In this document: piece by piece, positions 22,794-29,823 of the stretch
Numbering within the stretch: position 1 is the first letter of the stretch
Layout of the letters: each line of letters begins with the position of its first letter
Virus record (IMG/VR): IMGVR_UViG_3300046660_000235
Span: 1-40,286 of that record
DNA from: a virus
DNA: 40,286 nt
Reading direction: 5' to 3' (one strand)
Program-made: the position numbers and the translations under genes
Notes under the pieces: model-generated
Seen by the model: only the letters and a program-made list of their open reading frames with translations
Databases searched by the model: none
Told to the model about the DNA's origin: nothing

Positions 22794-23283
22794 AATCAAA
22801 TGATTTTATAAATTCAATATCTGATTCAGTTAATTTGAACCATTCTCCCCTAACCCGTTTTTCAGAAAATATTCTGTGTAGCTTGTTTTCATTGCCTTGA
22901 AATGTCAATTTAGAAATAAATACTTTAACTATTGATGGCATTTGTGATTGCAAAGTCTTTTCTCTGTATTCAGGGTTTAAACTTCTACCTATTTTATATA
23001 ATCCATCAATCTGATTCAGCATGAGATAAACATGAGAAAGTTTAAGATTTACAATATCATATTTTCTATGTTTTTTAAGCCCATATGATATTTCTAATTT
23101 CTCACGGTACAGCCCTAAATTAGTTATTAGATTATCTATATAATCAATGGCATTAATATTTGAATCAATACCATTAACTTCAACCAAATAATTACCTTCA
23201 TAATTAAATGTTAATTGTTCTCCATATGTATTTTCAATATTTTTCCAAATCTGCAATGCCTGGAATTTATGATGCTCACCCAT
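22783..23283 (-). CDS. GIY-YIG/T5orf172-type domain protein
   Basis: A 166-residue protein. Residues about 85-150, VYLMLNQIDGLYKIGRSLNPEYREKTLQSQ...GNENKLHRIFSEKRVRGEWFKL, match the T5orf172/Mug113 branch of the GIY-YIG nuclease superfamily, with the variant GIY at VYLML, YKIGRS as YIG, a following Arg and Glu, and GEWF. The first 80 residues are helical and unassigned. Could be a homing nuclease or a regulator. The 15-bp palindrome at 23295-23309 lies just upstream. Confidence 0.75.
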   Translation of the reverse strand: MGEHHKFQALQIWKNIENTYGEQLTFNYEGNYLVEVNGIDSNINAIDYIDNLITNLGLYREKLEISYGLKKHRKYDIVNLKLSHVYLMLNQIDGLYKIGRSLNPEYREKTLQSQMPSIVKVFISKLTFQGNENKLHRIFSEKRVRGEWFKLTESDIEFIKSFDYGS

Positions 23284-23294
23284 ATTAATATAAA

Positions 23295-23309
23295 TTTACA
23301 AGTTGTAAA
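23295..23309. promoter_or_regulatory. 15-bp perfect palindrome (operator candidate)
   Basis: TTTACAAGTTGTAAA, 7-1-7, located 12 bp upstream of the GIY-YIG start and 21 bp downstream of the small HTH gene's stop. Likely a dimeric protein's binding site. Confidence 0.55.
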
Positions 23310-23330
23310 ATGTATAAAGCCTAAAAAAAA

Positions 23331-23489
23331 TCATGGCTTAATATACTGCCTGCCTGAAATAGTTACTACTTTCAAATTCTTTTCTTTGTCTGCTATCCAA
23401 TTATAAACCGTTTGCCTTGTTATACGCATAAGTTTAGCATAATCAGTAATAGAGTAAAGCTTTGTAATATCTTGTTTGATTGTTTCCAT
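23331..23489 (-). CDS. Small HTH protein (excisionase/MerR-like)
   Basis: 52 residues: METIKQDITKLYSITDYAKLMRITRQTVYNWIADKEKNLKVVTISGRQYIKP. YSITDYAKLMRITRQTVYNWI is a winged-helix/MerR-type recognition motif and ISGRQYI the wing, as in excisionase-like and small phage regulators. Too short for many gene callers. A very strong promoter (TTGACA, 17 bp, TATATTTG) ends 5 bp before the ATG, so the transcript probably starts at or next to the start codon. Confidence 0.75.
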   Translation of the reverse strand: METIKQDITKLYSITDYAKLMRITRQTVYNWIADKEKNLKVVTISGRQYIKP

Positions 23490-23493
23490 TATC

Positions 23494-23524
23494 CAAATAT
23501 AGTTATTATTTTACTAAGTGTCAA
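23494..23524 (-). promoter_or_regulatory. Strong promoter for the small HTH gene, near-leaderless
   Basis: TTGACA (23524-23519), 17 bp, then TATATTTG (23501-23494), a perfect Bacteroidota -7. The expected start site lies at the ATG (23489). The -35 half overlaps the stop codon of the upstream DnaA-like gene. Confidence 0.65.
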
Positions 23525-23829
23525 TTAAAATTGCCCAATTTTGAATTATTATATTCGGCAACCATTTCTTTAAATACAGGTGTTGAAAATAATAAATCTT
23601 CATATAGGTTTTGATAGTAAATTGTCATGCAATGATTGCTACCTGAAAAGATATGTGCTATATTGGTTAAATTAAGCCCTGTGTGCTTTCGTATTTCATG
23701 CGCACATATTAGTCTATAGAAAAGAAATTTGGCTTTCCTTGTGGTTGTTTTAACCTCTTTTGGATCTACCTTAAACAGTCCGCATACATCATTAATTATT
23801 TTGTATGCTAATATGTAATCTTCGTTCAT
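23521..23829 (-). CDS. Free-standing DnaA domain IV-like protein
   Basis: A 102-residue protein that aligns with the C-terminal DNA-binding domain of DnaA: IINDVCGLFKVDPKEVKTTTRKAKFLFYRLICAHEIRKHTGLNLTNIAHIFSGSNHCMTIYYQNLYEDL. The SGSNHCMTI stretch corresponds to GRDHTTVIH and LTNIAHIF to LPEIGREFG. There is no ATPase or domain I. It should bind DnaA-box-like DNA, either as a phage replication factor or by competing with host DnaA at its boxes. It lies in the replication module upstream of the initiator. Confidence 0.8.
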   Translation of the reverse strand: MNEDYILAYKIINDVCGLFKVDPKEVKTTTRKAKFLFYRLICAHEIRKHTGLNLTNIAHIFSGSNHCMTIYYQNLYEDLLFSTPVFKEMVAEYNNSKLGNFN

Positions 23830-23833
23830 GGTC

Positions 23834-24094
23834 TTATTTTGAGTTTAGAAATGTTTCGAGTTGTTCTAATGTGAATTTTTGTTTTAGTTCAGGCCAAAGA
23901 TCATCCTTCCATTGATCAACCTTAGACGTATTAGGTTCACCTTCATCTTTTCGGATACCTCCTAACTCTTTTTTCATTGATAATATTGTTTTTCTATCTC
24001 GCTCGTGATTGCGTTTTGCCTTGTTAACAATGTAATTAGTTATATCTTCCAACTGAAATTCTGAAAGATCAACATCGATATTTATGTATGCCAT
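23834..24094 (-). CDS. Unknown helical protein
   Basis: An 86-residue charged helical protein (INIDVDLSEFQLEDITNYIVNKAKRNHERDRKTILSMKKELGG) between the DnaA-like and SPFH genes; gap of 4 bp to the former. Not recognised. Confidence 0.6.
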   Translation of the reverse strand: MAYINIDVDLSEFQLEDITNYIVNKAKRNHERDRKTILSMKKELGGIRKDEGEPNTSKVDQWKDDLWPELKQKFTLEQLETFLNSK

Positions 24095-24123
24095 TTTATT
24101 TAGTGTTTAGTTAGTGATTAAAA

Positions 24124-24669
24124 TTATTTTGATTCTGTAAGATTAATTCCACGATCTGACCAACTTTGATCTTGAATTAATCTATAAGTCCTTACTACTG
24201 CAAAATTTAATAGTTTAAAATAACTTATTCTTATTCCATATTTTTCAGTTTCCTTTAAAGTATTAAGCACCATTTTTTCAATTTCGATTGCTGATATAGA
24301 TGCCATATCGTTTTGATAAATAAAATCTGATATTGCACCCATAGCAATATTAGATACCGTTAATTCTGGATGAACCATGTTGTTATAAAGTAATTCAACA
24401 TTTGAAATCTCATATCCTATGCTCCCGTTTAAAGTTACCGTTTTTATATCCTTAGATGTTAAGGTTTGAATGGGCATACTTATAACCCTTAATCTGATAC
24501 ATTGGATGTAAAACGTATCTAAAAATGGTATCCTGAAATGTACACCTCCGCTTAATAATTTCTGATTCTTGCCAAATCTAACTCTTATACCTCGCTCCCA
24601 CGGCTGTATGACAATCCAAAACTTTACTATGTTTAATAAATACTCAATTAACCCTTTTATGCTTTCCAT
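24124..24669 (-). CDS. SPFH/Band-7 (stomatin/prohibitin-type) membrane protein
   Basis: A 181-residue protein. A short hydrophobic N-terminus (YLLNIVKFWIVIQP, about 10-23) may anchor it, followed by a classical SPFH core: ERGIRVRFGKNQKLLSGGVHFRIPFLDTFYIQCIRLRVISMPIQTLTSKDIKTVTLNGSIGYEI, and the late EIEKMVLNTLKETEKYGIRISYFKLLNFA. The long C-terminal coiled coil of flotillins/HflK is missing. SPFH proteins form membrane microdomain rings and can control proteases such as FtsH. In phages, a role in host membrane remodelling, lysogeny control or counter-defence is possible. Confidence 0.82.
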   Translation of the reverse strand: MESIKGLIEYLLNIVKFWIVIQPWERGIRVRFGKNQKLLSGGVHFRIPFLDTFYIQCIRLRVISMPIQTLTSKDIKTVTLNGSIGYEISNVELLYNNMVHPELTVSNIAMGAISDFIYQNDMASISAIEIEKMVLNTLKETEKYGIRISYFKLLNFAVVRTYRLIQDQSWSDRGINLTESK

Positions 24670-24671
24670 GT

Positions 24672-25289
24672 TTATTTTACTTTAAAAAACTTATTAAACA
24701 AATCTTCTGTAGCGTCAATGGCAATATTAGTCATTTCAGGAGTGCAATACCTCTCTGTAAAATATTGATTCCCATAAATACCCCCAACAATTACTTTCAA
24801 CAACTCAAACTTTTTACTTTCATCATTTTCAACTTTACTGAATAAGTGATTGCCTGGGTTTTGTTCTGCTTGATTTAATGCTTTACCCAACATGCTTGTT
24901 TTAAAGCCCTGTGTTGAATCGTTTTGTTTGTTGGCGTTACTTATCAAGTGATCGTGTATAGCTTTGATATAGCCTTTCGTGTCCTCGTCTAAACCGGCAA
25001 TGGGCGTCACTATTTGTTTCTTGTTTAATTCAAGCAAATAATTTAATACCTCAAGGGCCAACGTTTTATTTGCATCACCTTTAAACCAATCCCATGTATA
25101 GTCATCAATTAAATGAATAATTTCAAGTTTTCTTAATGCTATAAGAATTGATTTATTTATTGAGTTGTCTTTAATTCTTTGCTGAATTGTTTTATAATTG
25201 GAAGTGTTAGGCAAAGCATAAGAATGAATTTCTTTGAGGAAATCAATGTATTTCAATACAGTTGACTCCAAAGGTTTTTTTTGTCTCAT
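24672..25289 (-). CDS. Unknown helical protein
   Basis: A 205-residue mostly helical, charged protein in the middle of the recombination/replication unit; 2 bp before the SPFH gene and an ATGA overlap with the upstream small ORF. No domain recognised. The N-terminal third contains SINKSILIALRKLEIIHLIDDYTWDWFK. Confidence 0.62.
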   Translation of the reverse strand: MRQKKPLESTVLKYIDFLKEIHSYALPNTSNYKTIQQRIKDNSINKSILIALRKLEIIHLIDDYTWDWFKGDANKTLALEVLNYLLELNKKQIVTPIAGLDEDTKGYIKAIHDHLISNANKQNDSTQGFKTSMLGKALNQAEQNPGNHLFSKVENDESKKFELLKVIVGGIYGNQYFTERYCTPEMTNIAIDATEDLFNKFFKVK

Positions 25290-25453
25290 GATTGCGACAT
25301 TTCATTTTTAATAAAATGCCTTATTTCTTGAAAGGCTTCAATTTTGCCATCATAAAAACTTTTGTCTTCGATGTCTTCACGCCAACATCCTTTTCGTTTT
25401 TCCTTTGCCAAATTAAGTTCAATCTCAATTTGATCTAAAATTTCTTTTTTCAT
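25286..25453 (-). CDS. Small ORF, 55 residues
   Basis: MKKEILDQIEIELNLAKEKRKGCWREDIEDKSFYDGKIEAFQEIRHFIK..., a charged helical peptide. Overlaps the next gene by ATGA and is the first gene after promoter site e (25503-25540). Likely real. Confidence 0.62.
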   Translation of the reverse strand: MKKEILDQIEIELNLAKEKRKGCWREDIEDKSFYDGKIEAFQEIRHFIKNEMSQS

Positions 25454-25502
25454 TGTTTTTTGCTTTAAAGTATTTTAGTTATTCTGTTTTTAAAAATCTA
25501 CA

Positions 25503-25540
25503 CAATTATATGAAATATATTTTATAATAAAAAATAATTA
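25503..25540 (-). promoter_or_regulatory. Minus-strand promoter with one operator box (site e)
   Basis: The -7-like element is TATAATTG (25510-25503), and box 1 is ATGAAATATATTTTATAAT from 25510. Same layout as site c, without a clear second box. It starts within the 3' end of the exonuclease gene (stop at 25538). Confidence 0.55.
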
Positions 25541-26344
25541 ATGTGTTTTAGCAAGCTCATTTAGATATGCACGTGCTTTCATTACTTTATCTTTTATATA
25601 TACTTCATCATCTTCATGTTTTTCAACCTTAAATGACATTACTCGCTCTGAAAGTGGTATATCATAATGCCAATCTTTGCAATCAAAGTTAAAATATGGG
25701 TGATCTTTTTTGAACTGTGGCATATCAAAAATCATGTTTTTTTCCACTTCAATGCACTTATCTATGTATTCAGCATAGTTTTCGTGCTGTTCATCTTCAG
25801 GACAATCAAGTTTAAACCAAATATTTTTCTTTTCATTTAAGATTAAAGTATCCGGGGCGTTTACCAAACAGTAGTGTGTATACCATTCATCAGCCATTGT
25901 TAAATACAAATAGATTTTGTTTTGCCAATAGTAAGCAATATCTAAAGGGTCATCATAAAAAGGGAATGTAAATATTGACCAACTACATTTAACATCGCCA
26001 CCTATTTTACATCCTATAAGTTTATCGCCTTGATAAATGTCAGGCTCACCCTGTGTATAATGGTTTCTTATCCTGACTGTGTTCTTTTTATAGAAAAGCT
26101 TTGTTTTACGGCTTACAAGACTTATGGCATCATTTTCTTTAAGCTTCCCTTTTATAGTATGCTTACTTTCAAATTCTTCATATCGTTCATATTTTATTTC
26201 ACGAAATACTTTACGCAAATAGGTTTTAGTTGTTTGGCTTAAATTACCAACTTCTTTATCAGCCTTTAATTTAGGCTCTGTAACGAGGTTATGGAATGAT
26301 GATGCACGACATAGCCAATTATCGAAATTAAGTTCTTTAGCCAT
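25538..26344 (-). CDS. PD-(D/E)XK exonuclease (YqaJ-like), partner of the Rad52-like protein
   Basis: A 268-residue nuclease. The active-site pattern is E100-P-D102 in GEPDIYQGDKLIGCKIGGDVKC and D117-V-K119, the D-x-K pair of PD-(D/E)XK enzymes, followed by WQNKIYLYLT. It should degrade one strand of duplex DNA so that the annealing protein next to it can load. The start overlaps the Rad52-like gene by 8 bp (ATGGCTAA), and both lie before the replication genes. Confidence 0.8.
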   Translation of the reverse strand: MAKELNFDNWLCRASSFHNLVTEPKLKADKEVGNLSQTTKTYLRKVFREIKYERYEEFESKHTIKGKLKENDAISLVSRKTKLFYKKNTVRIRNHYTQGEPDIYQGDKLIGCKIGGDVKCSWSIFTFPFYDDPLDIAYYWQNKIYLYLTMADEWYTHYCLVNAPDTLILNEKKNIWFKLDCPEDEQHENYAEYIDKCIEVEKNMIFDMPQFKKDHPYFNFDCKDWHYDIPLSERVMSFKVEKHEDDEVYIKDKVMKARAYLNELAKTH

Positions 26345-27053
26345 TAGATAAGCCCTCCAATTCAGTCATTTTCTCATTGAATAGATGTTGTAATGATTCA
26401 GGAACGTTATTTCTGAATAAAAGCAGATCCTTTAGAGTTTCAGCGTCTTGAATTAGATAAATGATTCGTTCCTCTTCTTTTTGTTCGGTCGTGGTCTTTT
26501 TATTTTCCATATATGATGCTGAAAAAGCTAATGTATCGCGCCGCGAAAGATCCTTTCCAAATAGCTTACCAAACTTTTCAGCAGCGTCTTTTATGGCATA
26601 GCTTTCAGCAGCCGGTAAAGCTAATTGAACAGCATTTGATTTTATTGCAGCTAAGTCAGCAGCAGACTTACCACTATCCGTTTGTACAGGACAAGCCCCT
26701 ACTCCATATTGATGTTTCTTTTCCCCTGTCAATGGATTAGTTACAGTAAGCTTTATAGTTACGTAAATCGACTGAAACATTACACCCTCACGAATTATTT
26801 CAACTTCCCAATCCTGAAATATCTTAGTTAAAAGAAATTCAACTTTATCAATAGGGATATATGGCAAAGGAACACTTTCGCCTTTATCGTTTTTAACTTT
26901 TGCGGTTGGATGATGCTTTATCCATTTGGCAGGAACTTCCTGATTAAGCAATAAATTAAGCTGATCATTTTTAAATGCAATATCAGGCGCATGGTGCAAT
27001 TCTGCCAATGTTGGCAATGTGTTGTGGTTTGATTTCTGTATTTCTTTACTCAT
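26337..27053 (-). CDS. Rad52-like single-strand annealing protein
   Basis: A 238-residue protein with the Rad52/Sak-like core: YIPIDKVEFLLTKIFQDWEVEII (65-87), VYVTIKLTVTNPLTGEKKHQYGVGACPVQ, then KSNAVQLALPAAESYAIKDAAEKFGKLFGKDL, the helix-AAEKFG-LFG pattern typical of the family. The C-terminus is acidic (KTTTEQKEEERIIY). It anneals complementary strands in phage recombination. Partner nuclease is encoded directly downstream; an HNH-AP2 nuclease lies 6 bp upstream. Confidence 0.82.
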   Translation of the reverse strand: MSKEIQKSNHNTLPTLAELHHAPDIAFKNDQLNLLLNQEVPAKWIKHHPTAKVKNDKGESVPLPYIPIDKVEFLLTKIFQDWEVEIIREGVMFQSIYVTIKLTVTNPLTGEKKHQYGVGACPVQTDSGKSAADLAAIKSNAVQLALPAAESYAIKDAAEKFGKLFGKDLSRRDTLAFSASYMENKKTTTEQKEEERIIYLIQDAETLKDLLLFRNNVPESLQHLFNEKMTELEGLSNG

Positions 27054-27058
27054 GATTC

Positions 27059-27559
27059 TTAAATTGTTTCAGATATTATATTAAGGTTTGCAAATTCACC
27101 ATGAAGTTTTACCGCAGATTTGTTATAAGCAAGTGCTGCTTCAGTTTCTGTATTAAATGTACCTAAATGGAATTTTTTACCTTCTTTTGAAATTGCACCT
27201 TGCCATTTTCCACAATGTTTACTAACTCCTCTGTATTTAGATATACATCCTTTATTGGGGTTTCTGTTAAACATATTTTCACCATGGGTTGCTGCCCGTA
27301 GGTTTTCAATACGATTGTCATAAGGATTTCCATTTATGTGGTCTACCTCTTCGGGTAAATATCCGTTATGCCAAAGGAAAATTATTCTTGAAATAGGATG
27401 AGATTTCCCAGCAACTCCAATATAAAACCTATTAAGTTTATGATTGAAATAACCTGCTATTTCACCAATTTTTATATTATTTGAAGTCCTTACCTTCCTA
27501 AGTAATAAGCCAGCCCTGTATTCAAATAATTCCTTTACTAATTCTTGTGTGATTTCCAT
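27059..27559 (-). CDS. HNH homing endonuclease with AP2 DNA-binding domain
   Basis: 166 residues from MEITQELVKELFEYRAG; a 14-residue extension to 27601 would run through a predicted RNA hairpin and is rejected. HNH core: RIIFLWHNGYLPEEVDHINGNPYDNRIENLRAATHGENMFNR (58-99). C-terminal AP2: SKYRGVSKHCGKWQGAISKEGKKFHLGTFNTETEAALAYNKSAVKLHGEFANLN (107-160). A typical free-standing mobile nuclease. Its leader holds two interleaved inverted repeats (27571-27679). Confidence 0.88.
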   Translation of the reverse strand: MEITQELVKELFEYRAGLLLRKVRTSNNIKIGEIAGYFNHKLNRFYIGVAGKSHPISRIIFLWHNGYLPEEVDHINGNPYDNRIENLRAATHGENMFNRNPNKGCISKYRGVSKHCGKWQGAISKEGKKFHLGTFNTETEAALAYNKSAVKLHGEFANLNIISETI

Positions 27560-27570
27560 AATAAATGAAA

Positions 27571-27679
27571 TTCCGGACAATTGATGTGCTACAAAACTCA
27601 ACCCGAAGGGAATTTATCATCAATTGCCGGAACTATATTTCTAAGTGGTGATTGTCATTTGAAAGTTGAATTTTGTAGC
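27571..27679 (-). promoter_or_regulatory. Two interleaved 15-bp inverted repeats before the HNH-AP2 gene
   Basis: Arm A (27571-27586) pairs with A' (27618-27632), 15 pairs and one bulge. Arm B (27588-27602) pairs with B' (27665-27679), 15 pairs including one wobble. The order is A, B, A', B', so the hairpins cross. Only one base separates A and B, so both full stems cannot form together in one RNA; a two-state switch is plausible. A small CCC-UUC-GGG hairpin sits between. No minus-strand ORF spans this region. Confidence 0.72.
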
Positions 27680-27692
27680 GTAACAAATATAA

Positions 27693-28124
27693 CTAAATTT
27701 TGATTCTTTTAGAATATTTTCGCTTAGGTTTATCCTCTTTCATTGCAGAGCCCCTTTTAGCATATTTCCGTTTTTTAAACAGGTTTTCAATAGGTTCAAT
27801 ATCTCCTGCATTGGCTTCTTTAATTCCTTTTTTTAATGACGTTTTTTCTTTTGATGTTAAGCTTTCTTTGATAAAAACAGGTTCAGATTGTTGAACTGTA
27901 TAGAATGATTCAGCCTCTGTATTATCAATTTTAATTGCGCCTTTGGCTTTATTTACGCCTCCTATCACCTCAACTTCATGGTAAAAGAATTGCCAAATTC
28001 CATTTGGATCTAAATCAACTTTTAATTGCTTGTTTGATTCAGGATTATTTGTTATAATAGTTCCTACCAAGCCGTCGAACATACTGTTTGGTTTATTTAT
28101 TAAAATCTTATCGCCTGGTTTCAT
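27693..28124 (-). CDS. Putative KOW/SH3-like protein with basic tail
   Basis: A 143-residue protein. N-terminus MKPGDKILINKPNSMFDGLVGTIITNNPESNKQLKVDLD..WQFFYHEVEVI fits a KOW/SH3-type barrel. The C-terminal 40 residues are very basic (KKRKYAKRGSAMKEDKPKRKYSKRIKI), so nucleic-acid binding is likely. Start overlaps the upstream stop by ATGA (28121-28124). Confidence 0.62.
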   Translation of the reverse strand: MKPGDKILINKPNSMFDGLVGTIITNNPESNKQLKVDLDPNGIWQFFYHEVEVIGGVNKAKGAIKIDNTEAESFYTVQQSEPVFIKESLTSKEKTSLKKGIKEANAGDIEPIENLFKKRKYAKRGSAMKEDKPKRKYSKRIKI

Positions 28125-28348
28125 AATCCAAATAATGATTTAAAGAATGTGCTTTTAGTTTTTGTCTTGAACTCGTTTTTGTTCGTTGATGGCTGCGAAA
28201 GGCTGGTTAAAACGCTTTCCAATGTTCGGCCGGTTTTTGATTCAGCCAGTTCAACCTTAAATATTGGGGGGTTTAATTTTTGCTTTTCGTATGTCCTGTT
28301 TATTGTGCCCTCAATTATTGGTTTCGGTGTTGGGTTAAAGTCTTTCAT
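28121..28348 (-). CDS. Unknown small basic protein
   Basis: A 75-residue protein, low in hydrophobics, ending KTKTKSTFFKSLFGL. Possibly disordered with an amphipathic end. It starts 1 bp after the upstream gene. Confidence 0.55.
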   Translation of the reverse strand: MKDFNPTPKPIIEGTINRTYEKQKLNPPIFKVELAESKTGRTLESVLTSLSQPSTNKNEFKTKTKSTFFKSLFGL

Positions 28349-28349
28349 T

Positions 28350-28553
28350 TTAATATCCGATTAAAATATCCAATTGATTAACTCTATTTCTTAAATACTC
28401 AACCTCGCTGCCCAATTGGTTAATTTTTGCTATCAAAAGCCGTGCAATGTCATTTAAGCCACTTTCATCAAGTGCGTGGTTATCTCCCTCACAAAGCCAT
28501 TTCAAAGCTTGTTGTGCATCGTGAGACGTTGGTTGTGGTGTTATTCTTTCCAT
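28350..28553 (-). CDS. Unknown helical protein with coiled coil
   Basis: 67 residues from MERITPQPTSHDAQQALKWLCEGDNHALD; the C-terminus, LLIAKINQLGSEVEYLRNRVNQLDILIGY, has heptad spacing. A 14-residue upstream extension to 28595 would overlap the previous gene and is not preferred. Confidence 0.58.
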   Translation of the reverse strand: MERITPQPTSHDAQQALKWLCEGDNHALDESGLNDIARLLIAKINQLGSEVEYLRNRVNQLDILIGY

Positions 28554-28579
28554 TTTAATATTTGATTTATTTGCTTTAA

Positions 28580-28777
28580 TTAGCAGGCTAAACACTGAAG
28601 CCCACGTGACATAAATTCCTCACTTATTATAAATTTTTTTGTGTGGAACGGATTGGATGCAGAAACATATTTACACATTTCTGAAACTGATTCTTTTTCA
28701 TCCAATAATTCAGACGTACTCATGAAAGATAATTTGTTTTGATAATCTCTTTCGGCTTTAGTTAAATAGGTTTTCAT
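28580..28777 (-). CDS. Unknown small protein
   Basis: 65 residues from MKTYLTKAERDYQNKLSFMSTSELLDEKE, ending RGLQCLAC. The longer frame up to 28840 is less likely because the MKTY start follows a normal A-rich leader and resembles the MKTY start of the 29776 gene. No family known. Confidence 0.57.
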   Translation of the reverse strand: MKTYLTKAERDYQNKLSFMSTSELLDEKESVSEMCKYVSASNPFHTKKFIISEEFMSRGLQCLAC

Positions 28778-28884
28778 TGTGTTTTGCTTTAAATGGTTTT
28801 TATTGTAATTTTGACTTCGAAGTTCTAAGCTTCTTAACACTTTTCTTTTTATGCTTTAAAAGATATGTGTTGTTGTTTTTAAAA

Positions 28885-28919
28885 TCTATAAGCCCGTGTG
28901 ATTCTCAATCAGCGGGCTT
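28885..28919 (-). terminator. Hairpin terminator candidate
   Basis: Minus strand AAGCCCG (28919-28913) pairs with CGGGCTT (28896-28890), with an inner TGATT/AATCA stem, then an AT-rich stretch rather than a pure T run. Follows gene 28926-29162. Confidence 0.65.
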
Positions 28920-28925
28920 TATTTA

Positions 28926-29162
28926 TTAATAAAATCCGCAATCGGAAAGTATTTTTTGTGTTTGTTCTGAATTGTCAAGCGGCGTGTCATGCTCTGTGTC
29001 TTCCCAAACAATAACAAGATTTCCAAACTTTAGTTCAACCTTGCCTTGAGATCGATTTTGCAGCCCATTGCCATAATACTCAATTTCAGTTCCTTCAACG
29101 ATTTCTTTTGTTTCCGTGTGTGATTTGTATTCAATCCAACGTTGTGTTAATGTTAATTCCAT
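28926..29162 (-). CDS. Unknown small acidic protein
   Basis: A 78-residue acidic protein, beta-rich in the middle (GTEIEYYGNGLQNRSQGKVELKFGNLVIVWEDTEHDTPLD), resembling a small SH3-like barrel. It precedes the terminator at 28890. Not recognised. Confidence 0.58.
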   Translation of the reverse strand: MELTLTQRWIEYKSHTETKEIVEGTEIEYYGNGLQNRSQGKVELKFGNLVIVWEDTEHDTPLDNSEQTQKILSDCGFY

Positions 29163-29234
29163 TTTGCTTAATTTTTAGTTCCTGTAAAAGCTACGATACT
29201 TTTAACGCTTCAGACAAGCTAACAGGAGATATGG

Positions 29235-29471
29235 TTATATATAATAATTAAATTCATTTATTCTTTTTATGACCTCGTCCATTGTATTATGATTAGTGGT
29301 CTTAACTTTTTTACCAATTCTTTTAACAGAATATGAATCTACTTTTTCAGGTTGAAAATTAATTACACAATCACAATTTTTAAAACATTGACATCCGTTA
29401 AATTCAGTTTGTCCAGTATAATGATATACTTCATATTGGTATCCAGTCTCAATAAGTTCCTTATGTATCAT
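29235..29471 (-). CDS. Unknown small protein with Cys cluster
   Basis: A 78-residue protein with GCQCFKNCDC (about 26-35), four Cys likely to bind zinc, then a basic strand and C-terminal helix. No family assigned. Confidence 0.58.
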   Translation of the reverse strand: MIHKELIETGYQYEVYHYTGQTEFNGCQCFKNCDCVINFQPEKVDSYSVKRIGKKVKTTNHNTMDEVIKRINEFNYYI

Positions 29472-29533
29472 AACATTGATTTATTTAAGGTGTTTATAAT
29501 TTATGATGATGATTAAGATAGGACCGTGCATTA

Positions 29534-29776
29534 TTATAGTTTTTCGATTATTATAAATTGACAGTCTGAAATTCTATCTCCCATTAAAAATGAGTTGAAA
29601 ATTAATGATTCAAACTTCAAGCATATATCTTTGGCGTTTGAATATCCTGATTTTTTCAATTGCCTATACACTTCATTGCCATATTTTTCAGGAGTATCTA
29701 TAGTTGAAGCATATTCAGTATGTGCTGATAACTGATTTTGAAACGCTTCGTATTGTGCTCTTTCGTAAGTTTTCAT
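29534..29776 (-). CDS. Unknown small protein, first gene after promoter site f
   Basis: 80 residues from MKTYERAQYEAFQNQLSAHTEYASTIDTPEKYG. A 34-residue extension up to 29878 would run through promoter site f and encodes only low-complexity sequence, so the internal Met is chosen. Leader about 40 nt. Function unknown. Confidence 0.6.
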   Translation of the reverse strand: MKTYERAQYEAFQNQLSAHTEYASTIDTPEKYGNEVYRQLKKSGYSNAKDICLKFESLIFNSFLMGDRISDCQFIIIEKL

Positions 29777-29823
29777 AATAATGATATTAAATGTGTTTAA
29801 ATTATTTGCTTTTTTTTGATGAT

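Noticed and set aside
22794-22799. TTG start two codons before MALRDQ in the initiator gene
   Set aside because: An ATG follows at once and the conserved family start begins there.
27571-27679. Group I intron or IscB-type guide RNA before the HNH gene
   Set aside because: No group I core elements or split exon were seen, and the nuclease is a short HNH-AP2 protein rather than an IscB-like RuvC-HNH enzyme.
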